Positions 1-5,471 of a DNA stretch of 5,471 nt are shown one piece after another (within the stretch, counting starts at the first letter, position 1; each line of letters begins with the position of its first letter). Both the position numbers and the translations under genes were made by a program. Source of the DNA: Promethearchaeota archaeon (GTDB lineage Archaea; Asgardarchaeota; Lokiarchaeia; Sigynarchaeales; SOKP01); contig JAEOTL010000477.1 of the NCBI GenBank assembly GCA_016839845.1, positions 1-5,471 on the forward strand, in the 5' to 3' direction. Under the pieces are notes generated by a model. It did not search any database and was not told the DNA's origin. It was given only the letters and a program-made list of their open reading frames with translations.

Positions 1-50
1 GAATAATTGTTCAATTTCTTGGAAAAATGAGAAAAATTGGACTATTCAAT

Positions 51-64
51 ATTTTTATATATTT
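51..64 (+). promoter_or_regulatory. TATA-like promoter element for the small membrane protein gene
   Basis: The stretch ATTTTTATATATTT resembles an archaeal TATA box. Its centre lies about 53 bases upstream of the ATG at 111. With the usual archaeal spacing of about 25 bases to the start of transcription, the leader would be about 25-30 nt, enough for the weak Shine-Dalgarno match at 100-106. The surrounding DNA is AT-rich, so chance matches are likely. A second AT-rich word, the odd-centred palindrome CTATTTAAAATAG at 89-101, sits too close to the ATG to be the TATA box of a transcript that includes the start codon. Confidence 0.4.
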
Positions 65-99
65 CCCCTCCTTAAATAAGTTGTAACTCTATTTAAAAT

Positions 100-106
100 A
101 GGTAAT
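100..106 (+). promoter_or_regulatory. Possible ribosome binding site
   Basis: AGGTAAT matches six of seven bases of the archaeal Shine-Dalgarno word AGGTGAT. It ends four bases before the ATG at 111, so the AGG core is about 8 bases from the start. This supports that ATG as the start codon. The match is short and not proof. Confidence 0.4.
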
Positions 107-110
107 TATA

Positions 111-686
111 ATGGAAGAAAGTGAAGAAACTTTTTGGAAAAATAAGTTAAAACAACATTGGAAAGCTTTAGCTGTTGTAATTGCTGCAGGTGTCTTTATA
201 GTAATTGGAGCCATCATAGTGGGTATTTGGTTCATAGAAACATCACCTTTGGGGGCTTATGGTGCAGCAACTTTCAATGCCTGGAGTTTAAACTGGGTCC
301 TTGGTTTTGTAATTCTATTATTCCTTTGGGAATTATTATTTGTAGGGATTCCAACAGGTTTATTCTTCGGTGTTGGTGGATATCTATGGTGGCGTAGATT
401 ACCAGATGAAGAGAAGGCAGAGATAAAAGCGCGAGATAAAAGTAAAAAGCATACAAAAGAAACTGTTGGCGGTGGCGGAGGTTTTGGGATTGTAATGTTT
501 ATTGCTTATTGTCTTTATCATGGAATAATGGGAAACTATTACACTCCTTTTGGAACTTACTCTTATGCCTTTTGGATTTACTCATATCTCCTAACAATTG
601 CGTGGATGTTGATAGTCCTAGGAGGTCTTGCTATTATTATCCTAACAATTGTATATTTTGCAGTATGGAGAAAGAAAAAAGAGTAA
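111..686 (+). CDS. Four-helix integral membrane protein of unknown function
   Basis: I do not recognise a named family for this 191-residue protein. It starts with a charged N-terminus (four Lys between residues 10 and 18), then hydrophobic segments at about 19-42, 60-94, 125-141 and 153-186. Between the second and third lies a charged, Lys-rich loop (95-118). The C-terminus is RKKKE. The positive-inside rule gives both termini and the central loop in the cytoplasm, with four crossings. A run of five glycines (120-124) opens the third helix. The two predicted outer loops carry similar words exactly 100 residues apart, SPLGAY at 45-50 and TPFGTY at 145-150. Each is followed by a long hydrophobic helix and a basic segment, so the protein may be two hairpins from an internal duplication. 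There is no signal peptide and no visible catalytic motif. The ATG is supported by a weak AGGTAAT upstream. The gene converges on the receptor-like gene to its right and ends in a shared T-run terminator. It could be a small transporter, a scaffold or a membrane-stress protein; the sequence does not decide. Confidence 0.75.
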   Translation: MEESEETFWKNKLKQHWKALAVVIAAGVFIVIGAIIVGIWFIETSPLGAYGAATFNAWSLNWVLGFVILLFLWELLFVGIPTGLFFGVGGYLWWRRLPDEEKAEIKARDKSKKHTKETVGGGGGFGIVMFIAYCLYHGIMGNYYTPFGTYSYAFWIYSYLLTIAWMLIVLGGLAIIILTIVYFAVWRKKKE

Positions 687-2966
687 AAAAAAAATTAATT
701 TTTTTTTTTTTTTATAAATTTTTGGTTGAAAGACTTTTTTATCTATCAAATTTAGTAATATTTCCGCATCTTTTACCTGAAAACCTTTTTTAGCATAGAG
801 CATGTAGGATACAAAGAAGTAATCAGTGTTCTTCATTTTCATTATATCTTTAGCTCGGTTAATCATTGCTTTCTCATCTGAGGAAAGTTTTACATCTTGG
901 GGACTGAGTTCCAGAGGATAAATTAGAGATAATTCAAGGTGTTTGTTGAGTAGTTCCTTAATATTTTGGAATTTATCTATATTTCCAGTGAAATGTGCAA
1001 GATCTTCACCATATTTTTCATCAATGTCATATGATAATTCTTTAACTGAATCCAAAAAATCTTGGGAAGGGTTTTCTTTCATTATAAGTAAAATCCTAAA
1101 ATTCTTGAATTCAGACATTATAATTTTGGATTCTTGGTATTCTAGTTTTATTGTCTGGGATTGTTCATTAGCTCCAGTTAATTCAATACCAAAATTCCGT
1201 ATAGCCTCCAAAAATCCTGTAATGAGGGAAGCATCATCTATACCTTCTCCAGCGATCATCTGTTCATAAATGTTTAATCCAGTTCGTTTTTCAATGACAA
1301 TGAAATATTCTAAATTTATCACGTCCATATATTTGTTGTAAATTTTCTGTCTCATTTCCTCATGAATTCGTTTTGATCGTTTTGCGATTTTATAAGATGA
1401 AATACTTACAGCGGTTATAATACTTATCCCAACAATAATTATGAGAATATACATAGGATCTAAAGAAAATGGAACGTTTACTTGGAACTCCTGAGTTTCA
1501 ATACCAGCATTCTTCCCATCAAACCAGTATACATAAGCTTTGTAAACTCCCTCATTTGGATTCGCTGATAATGTATAGGAAAGCACTATTTCTTCAGAGG
1601 TAACTTGAGTAATAGAATGAGTCTCATTATATTGTGTGAAGCCTAAGGAGTTTATTAATACATAAGTTAGGTTTCCGGGGTTAACTGGGGGTAAAACGGA
1701 AAAACTTAATTCTTGATGAGGTTGAAAGGCAGTTTTTGGGATATTTAAAGATAACCCCACATTAGGTGAGTTAGCGAAAATCTCCCATGTTGCTCCGGGT
1801 AATATTGTACTGTTGAGGATTAAAATATAATCATCGATTGTATTTATGATAACTTCTGAAGTAACATTAAATCCGTTCCGTATGATTGAGAAATTATACC
1901 AAGAATTAGGATAGGTAAATCTTACTGAATAATTGGAATAGGTTGGTTCGATACTCGGAGTTAATACCCAACCATTCGCAGAATTTTCCTTAATTATTAT
2001 TTGCCCTTCAGAGGGAATAATATTTTGAATATCAATCAAATAGCTAATATTGAAGATTAAACCAATGGAGCGATTAGTATTAATACCAAATTTTAATAAA
2101 TTGCCCTCTGTGGTGAGTGTTTCATTTATTAAGAGATATCCAGTTCCCTCGGCCCCTCCATCCAAAATAGGATATGGAGAATCATTAAAGACAGCAGTCA
2201 TATTAACCTCTTCTGGATTAAAAGAACGATTAACTCTTTGAACTAATTTGTATAAAAAGGGTTTCCCTACAGTTTCCTCAGACCAAGTGCCATCATATAC
2301 TGCGGTATGCAATTCAGGATTAGCTGTACTGCTATCGTTATAAAACCAATTATATGTTGATTTGTCAGCAGGGAAGGTCAGTTCAGATCCATTTATTACT
2401 AAATAGTAATTTCCCGTGGGGAGAGAAACTTCATTTTCAAATGTCTGTAGGTGCCAACCGGGTGTAGAAATATTTATCATCGTACTTCCCAATATATTTT
2501 CATCTGGAGAATTGGTACCACCATCATATCCTTGTACCTGCACATAAACGGGTTGTACTTGAATTCCTGTCAGATAACCGTAGATATAAACGCCAAATAT
2601 TATTGTAGGTTCGGTAACATTGATTTCTACCCCGTACCCTTGCTTCCCTTTAGAATCTATTATCTGAATTGATTGCCCCTTTTCTTCAACAGAAAATATT
2701 TCCTGTCCAAGTTTAATGTCACTAAAATTTACCCGTAGATTAGTTAAATTCCATGTTTCTGAAGGTAAAGGGATTTCAATGGAATTAATACTTTCATTAG
2801 AGCCAGAAACTTCTGAATATTCAATCATATCAAATTTAGCAGAAATTGGTGCAATACGATTGCTTCCTTGGGCTTGAGTGAATACTACTTTCTGAGAAAA
2901 ACTAATTAGAATTATCGAAAATAAGAGGAAAGTGATTGCAGAAAAAGTTCGAAATTGATTTTTCAT
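642..2966 (-). CDS. Single-pass receptor-like surface protein with cytoplasmic longin-like domain (paralogue 1)
   Basis: The 774-residue protein starts with a signal peptide (hydrophobic 11-24, probable cleavage after the TQA at 30-32). The ectodomain runs to about 500. It opens with a segment shared with the paralogue (about 43-95, including TWNLTN), then a probable beta-sandwich with GSTMINIS (160-167), GWHLQTF (170-176) and NYYLVINGSEL (186-196). A less conserved middle region follows (250-400), then an Ig- or macroglobulin-like strand-rich module (400-498). It has 19 N-X-S/T sequons, all outside. A transmembrane helix (505-524) and a basic segment (526-533) set the C-terminus inside. Residues 548-687 give strand-strand-helix-strand-strand-strand-helix-helix, the order of the longin fold, with conserved GLNIY, FGIEL, QTIKLEY and MSEF. 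A conserved helical module ends near 748. Beyond it the frame crosses A15 and gives Lys5 plus a hydrophobic tail absent from the paralogue. One base fewer would stop at 695-697, so the true gene may be 695-2966. The ATG has no Shine-Dalgarno sequence. Role inferred: sensing or adhesion coupled to a cytoplasmic partner. The domain calls come from reading the sequence and were not tested by a search. Confidence 0.8.
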   Translation of the reverse strand: MKNQFRTFSAITFLLFSIILISFSQKVVFTQAQGSNRIAPISAKFDMIEYSEVSGSNESINSIEIPLPSETWNLTNLRVNFSDIKLGQEIFSVEEKGQSIQIIDSKGKQGYGVEINVTEPTIIFGVYIYGYLTGIQVQPVYVQVQGYDGGTNSPDENILGSTMINISTPGWHLQTFENEVSLPTGNYYLVINGSELTFPADKSTYNWFYNDSSTANPELHTAVYDGTWSEETVGKPFLYKLVQRVNRSFNPEEVNMTAVFNDSPYPILDGGAEGTGYLLINETLTTEGNLLKFGINTNRSIGLIFNISYLIDIQNIIPSEGQIIIKENSANGWVLTPSIEPTYSNYSVRFTYPNSWYNFSIIRNGFNVTSEVIINTIDDYILILNSTILPGATWEIFANSPNVGLSLNIPKTAFQPHQELSFSVLPPVNPGNLTYVLINSLGFTQYNETHSITQVTSEEIVLSYTLSANPNEGVYKAYVYWFDGKNAGIETQEFQVNVPFSLDPMYILIIIVGISIITAVSISSYKIAKRSKRIHEEMRQKIYNKYMDVINLEYFIVIEKRTGLNIYEQMIAGEGIDDASLITGFLEAIRNFGIELTGANEQSQTIKLEYQESKIIMSEFKNFRILLIMKENPSQDFLDSVKELSYDIDEKYGEDLAHFTGNIDKFQNIKELLNKHLELSLIYPLELSPQDVKLSSDEKAMINRAKDIMKMKNTDYFFVSYMLYAKKGFQVKDAEILLNLIDKKVFQPKIYKKKKKLIFFLLFFLSPYCKIYNC
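685..713. terminator. Shared bidirectional T-run terminator between convergent genes
   Basis: The tract reads A10, TTAA, T15 on the plus strand. Archaeal RNA polymerase terminates at T-runs in the non-template strand. The plus-strand gene stops at 684-686 and then meets T15 at 699-713. The minus-strand gene, read leftward, meets T10 (positions 694-685). One compact element can therefore end both transcripts. There is no strong hairpin beyond the A/T complementarity. Homopolymers of this length are prone to counting errors and polymerase slippage, which matters for the reading frame of the minus-strand gene crossing it. Confidence 0.6.
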
Positions 2967-2989
2967 TTTAGAATTAATAAAAACATTCT

Positions 2990-3000
2990 AATTTAAATTT
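2990..3000 (-). promoter_or_regulatory. TATA-like element, possibly for a leaderless transcript
   Basis: Read on the minus strand this is AAATTTAAATT, centred about 29 bases before the ATG at 2966. Archaeal transcription usually starts about 25 bases past the TATA box, which would place the start at or a few bases before the ATG. No Shine-Dalgarno word is visible in front of that ATG, which fits a leaderless or nearly leaderless mRNA. It suggests that paralogue 1 can be transcribed separately from paralogue 2 upstream. AT-rich background makes the match weak evidence. Confidence 0.35.
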
Positions 3001-3030
3001 GTGTCAGAATACCTACTTGTGCGTTATATT

Positions 3031-3044
3031 GACTTAGACTTAGA
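3031..3044. repeat. Short tandem hexamer GACTTA in the gap between the paralogues
   Basis: The plus strand reads GACTTA GACTTA GA. It lies in the 138-bp gap, upstream of the putative TATA element of paralogue 1, where an activator site could sit. Two copies of a hexamer can easily arise by chance, so this is only a recorded observation. Confidence 0.25.
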
Positions 3045-3084
3045 TAAGTAAAATTTGTGATTATTAAATATCTCTAAATTTTAG

Positions 3085-3098
3085 AAAAAAATGTAAAA
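3085..3098 (-). terminator. T-rich terminator after paralogue 2
   Basis: Just past the TAG stop at 3107-3105, the minus strand carries TTTT and then T7 (TTTTACATTTTTTT). This is typical of archaeal T-run termination. It would at least partly separate transcription of the two paralogues. The neighbouring palindrome CTAAATTTTAG (3074-3084) has five-base arms and a one-base centre and is too small to be a convincing hairpin. Confidence 0.4.
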
Positions 3099-3104
3099 GA
3101 TTCT

Positions 3105-5390
3105 CTAAGCTAATTCAAAAATTTTCTTATCGATTAAGTCTAGAAGACTTTCCACATCCTTAGGGCTACACTCTTTTTCGGGAAATAAGGAATGTATATA
3201 AAAATAATCCTTATTCTCAGTTTTCATTAAGTGGACTGCTTTATTTACCAATTCTCTTTCATTTTGACCAATTCTGACTTTACTAAATTTATCTATTTCT
3301 GAAAGTTTCAATGGATAAATAAAGAAAGGATTCAAATGTCGTTTAAGTAATTCCTCAATTCCTTTAAAAGGTGCAATATCTCCATTAAAATCGTCAATGA
3401 AGTTACCATAATTCTTATAGACATCGTATGCTAATTCTTCAACTGAATACAAGAAATATCTTGATGGACTTTCCCTCATAATTAAGATTAATCGAAGATT
3501 TACGAATTCACTCATTAAAATGATTGAATCTCTATATTCTAGTTTTATTGTTTGCGATCTATCTTCTACTTTCATTAGTTCGATGCCAAATGTGTGAATT
3601 GCTTGTAAAAAACCGGATATAAGTTCAGCATCAATTTCTCTTCCCGAAAAATTTTGCGTGTACACATTTAATCCAGACTTTTTATCGGTTACCATCATAT
3701 AATCAAGATTAAAAGCATCTACACATTCACTAGTCGTTTTTTGAGCTTTTTCAATCCGCCTTTCTCCCCTTTTCTTTAATGCGCGATATGTAACTACACT
3801 TACTACTGAAATCACCGCACTAACTCCCACCACTATCAAAATTATTAACCATGGAGGTAAAGAAAAAGGAATTTTCTCCACATAAAATTGCTCACTCTTA
3901 AATCCTGCGTCTGTGTTATTATTCCAATAAATTTTAGCAGTATACTTACCTCCAACAGCGCTGCTGTTAATTGGATATTCAAAGTGAGTCTCCGCAGAGA
4001 CAACTGCTTTTACCTCTTTGTATTCTTCGAAGCCTGATGGATCAATTAACACAAAAGTCAAATTTCCATCAATTATAGGGGCATAAACATCGAATCGCAA
4101 TAATTCTCCGGTAAACCATTCTGTATCGGGGAAATTTAATGTAACCTCTATATTCGGGGATGTAGCTGTAACCCTCCAAGTTGCTCCGGCTAAGATGGTG
4201 TTATTAGGGAGAAAAATTTTGTTACTTAATTCATCCAAGATAATTTCTGAGTTCATGTTATCCCAAGTCAGACCAGTTTTTCGGAAAACTGTTAGGTTTT
4301 CCCAACTCGAGGGATATGTAAACTCCACAGAATAATGTTGAAATGATCTCAGAATAGGTGGTTCTAAGCTCCATTCAATATCAGAACTCCCGTGAATAAA
4401 AGCACTTGCTGGAGTATTAAAAGAGTTTTGTAGCTTTAAATTAAAACTAGTATTAAAAATTAGGCTATGTGATTTATTATGATGAATAGGGACGGTAAAA
4501 TTTTCTGCTTGGATAGGAAAAGTTAGATTTGTATTTAAACTGCCAGAACCAAGAGCTATTCCATTTGAAATTGGATAGTTAGTCTCAGCAATCTGAGCTG
4601 TCATATTAATTTCGTCAGGATAAAATTCGGTAAGAATTTTTTGGTCTAATTTATATAAGAAAGGTTCTCCAGTAATTCCATCAGTCCAAACACCTCCGAG
4701 ATGGACCCACGTCCAAAAATTTGGATTTTTAGGATCAATATCATTATATCCCCAGTAATACTTAGCCGCATCTGAGGGAAGCATATCTGAGCCATTGATG
4801 GCTAAATAATAATAGCCTACTTGAAGCGAAATTGGACTGGAAAAATTCTGAACATGCCAAGTAGTTTGATTTGTAATGGTAATTAAAGTTGAACCATATA
4901 TCGTATTATTTGGTTGATCTGAAACAGTATCATAACCAAGTATTTGGACTCGAATATCTGTAGTTGTAGCTGCTCTAGACACAAGACCATAGATATGAGC
5001 GGCGTAAATTTCTGTTGGTTCTGTGACATTAATTTGAACAGCATAAGCTTTTTCTTGTTTATCTAAAGGTTTTGTAGGACCGCGAACCTCATCCTCTACT
5101 CCATAAATATTTCTCTTAAATGTGATATCTGTAAAATTAAGTTCAATATTAGTTAAATTCCATGTATCTGAAGGAACTGTGAATTCTAAAGTACTCGTAT
5201 TTAATATTTGTCCTCCTTGTTCCCCGAATTCTATTAAATCAAATTTAGAATAAATTGTGAGACCCTCATCGTCAATTTGTGCAGTGGAAAAGCTTATGAA
5301 ATTAAAAAGATTAAAGATAAGGATACTTAAAATAAACAAATTGATTAAATATAATGATTTCCTTGATATAGCTTTATAACTTACCCTCAA
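3105..5390 (-). CDS. Single-pass receptor-like surface protein with cytoplasmic longin-like domain (paralogue 2)
   Basis: This 761-residue protein is colinear with the gene downstream of it. It has a basic N-terminus and hydrophobic signal segment (13-35, probable cleavage after STA at 35-37). The ectodomain to about 508 has 18 N-X-S/T sequons and the shared words TWNLTN (76-81), INVTEPT (120-126), GYYYLAINGSD (192-202), GEPFLYKL (241-248) and GATWRV (402-407). It ends in an Ig- or macroglobulin-like module (410-505). A transmembrane helix (513-533) precedes a basic stop-transfer stretch (536-545). The longin-like domain (558-698) keeps GLNVY, FGIEL, SQTIKLEY and MSEF, and is about half identical to its sister by eye. 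The C-terminal helical module (706-759) ends cleanly in DLIDKKIFELA. The start is uncertain. The frame opens after a TAA at 5417-5415, the chosen start is TTG at 5390, and no ATG occurs in frame before residue 203. A TTG at residue 18 would lose the basic N-terminus. No clear Shine-Dalgarno is seen. Role inferred: surface sensor or adhesin. It is not a histidine kinase or chemoreceptor, because no HAMP, kinase or methyl-accepting motif is present. Confidence 0.8.
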   Translation of the reverse strand: MRVSYKAISRKSLYLINLFILSILIFNLFNFISFSTAQIDDEGLTIYSKFDLIEFGEQGGQILNTSTLEFTVPSDTWNLTNIELNFTDITFKRNIYGVEDEVRGPTKPLDKQEKAYAVQINVTEPTEIYAAHIYGLVSRAATTTDIRVQILGYDTVSDQPNNTIYGSTLITITNQTTWHVQNFSSPISLQVGYYYLAINGSDMLPSDAAKYYWGYNDIDPKNPNFWTWVHLGGVWTDGITGEPFLYKLDQKILTEFYPDEINMTAQIAETNYPISNGIALGSGSLNTNLTFPIQAENFTVPIHHNKSHSLIFNTSFNLKLQNSFNTPASAFIHGSSDIEWSLEPPILRSFQHYSVEFTYPSSWENLTVFRKTGLTWDNMNSEIILDELSNKIFLPNNTILAGATWRVTATSPNIEVTLNFPDTEWFTGELLRFDVYAPIIDGNLTFVLIDPSGFEEYKEVKAVVSAETHFEYPINSSAVGGKYTAKIYWNNNTDAGFKSEQFYVEKIPFSLPPWLIILIVVGVSAVISVVSVVTYRALKKRGERRIEKAQKTTSECVDAFNLDYMMVTDKKSGLNVYTQNFSGREIDAELISGFLQAIHTFGIELMKVEDRSQTIKLEYRDSIILMSEFVNLRLILIMRESPSRYFLYSVEELAYDVYKNYGNFIDDFNGDIAPFKGIEELLKRHLNPFFIYPLKLSEIDKFSKVRIGQNERELVNKAVHLMKTENKDYFYIHSLFPEKECSPKDVESLLDLIDKKIFELA

Positions 5391-5462
5391 CCCAAAACAA
5401 TCTCTATTCCTTATTTATTGTTAAATGATCGTAAGTATGCCTTTAAGTATCTAATGTAAATA

Positions 5463-5471
5463 ATTTATATA
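5463..5471 (-). promoter_or_regulatory. TATA-like element for paralogue 2, at the window edge
   Basis: The minus strand begins with TATATAAAT at the right boundary. Its centre is about 77 bases before the TTG start at 5390, so transcription starting some 25 bases downstream would leave a leader of roughly 50 nt. Any upstream recognition element lies outside the window, so it cannot be judged fully. Confidence 0.35.

Noticed and set aside
158..456. Overlapping frames on both strands inside the small membrane protein gene
   Set aside because: The 111-686 frame has coherent helices, positive-inside charge and an upstream site; the overlapping frames do not.
642..713. C-terminal hydrophobic tail of paralogue 1 as a second membrane anchor
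   Set aside because: It is the translation of a homopolymer tract and the antisense of the convergent gene, is missing in the paralogue, and disappears with a one-base change in the A-run.
943..1269. Open frame of 108 codons on the plus strand inside paralogue 1
   Set aside because: It lies wholly within the well-supported minus-strand coding sequence for the conserved longin-like domain, has no promoter or ribosome site, and its translation looks like no protein family.
906..1325. Roadblock/LC7 rather than longin fold for the cytoplasmic domain
   Set aside because: Roadblock domains begin with a helix before the first strand and have one helix after the last. Here a strand comes first and two helices follow. 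The call remains tentative, since the two folds are related and no structure was computed.
2050..2672. Two further plus-strand open frames (2050-2241, 2451-2672) within paralogue 1
   Set aside because: Both are antisense to ectodomain sequence conserved between the paralogues. Their composition is that of a shadow frame.
3297..3850. Chemoreceptor or histidine kinase architecture
   Set aside because: The membrane-proximal region lacks a HAMP pattern, there is no long coiled coil, and no kinase H-box, N-box or G-box motifs are visible.
1..5471. CRISPR array, tRNA or rRNA gene, insertion sequence
   Set aside because: No regularly spaced repeats, no cloverleaf-like sequence, no transposase frame and no terminal inverted repeats were seen on reading through the window.

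Overview
The window is AT-rich DNA (roughly one third G+C by eye) from an archaeon, most likely an Asgard archaeon (Lokiarchaeia-like). This is inferred from archaeal TATA-type promoter elements, T-run terminators, surface proteins crowded with N-glycosylation sequons, and cytoplasmic domains whose secondary-structure order fits the longin fold, a fold typical of eukaryotes and Asgard archaea. No marker gene is present, so the taxonomic call is provisional.

Layout: positions 1-110 are an upstream region with a TATA-like box and a weak Shine-Dalgarno match. Positions 111-686 (+) encode a 191-residue, probably four-helix membrane protein of unknown function. Its end meets the end of a convergent minus-strand gene at a shared A10-TTAA-T15 tract (685-713). 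Two long minus-strand genes fill the rest: 642-2966 (774 aa as read) and 3105-5390 (761 aa), separated by 138 bp. The right edge (5391-5471) holds the upstream region of the second gene, with a TATA-like element touching the window boundary.

The two long genes are tandem paralogues with one architecture: signal peptide, an ectodomain of about 460 residues probably made of several beta-sandwich modules (18-19 N-X-S/T sequons each), one transmembrane helix with a basic stop-transfer segment, a cytoplasmic longin-like domain, and a short conserved C-terminal helical module. By eye the longin-like domain is about half identical between the copies, while much of the ectodomain is more diverged. 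This suggests receptor-like proteins that keep one intracellular partner and vary what they bind outside. A surface receptor with a longin-like cytoplasmic domain is the most interesting content of the window. Its function, and any link to small GTPases, are inference.

The 3' end of the proximal paralogue (642-2966) is suspicious. It reads through a run of 15 A, giving a Lys5 plus hydrophobic tail absent from its sister. One base fewer in that run would end the protein at once, at the place where the sister ends.
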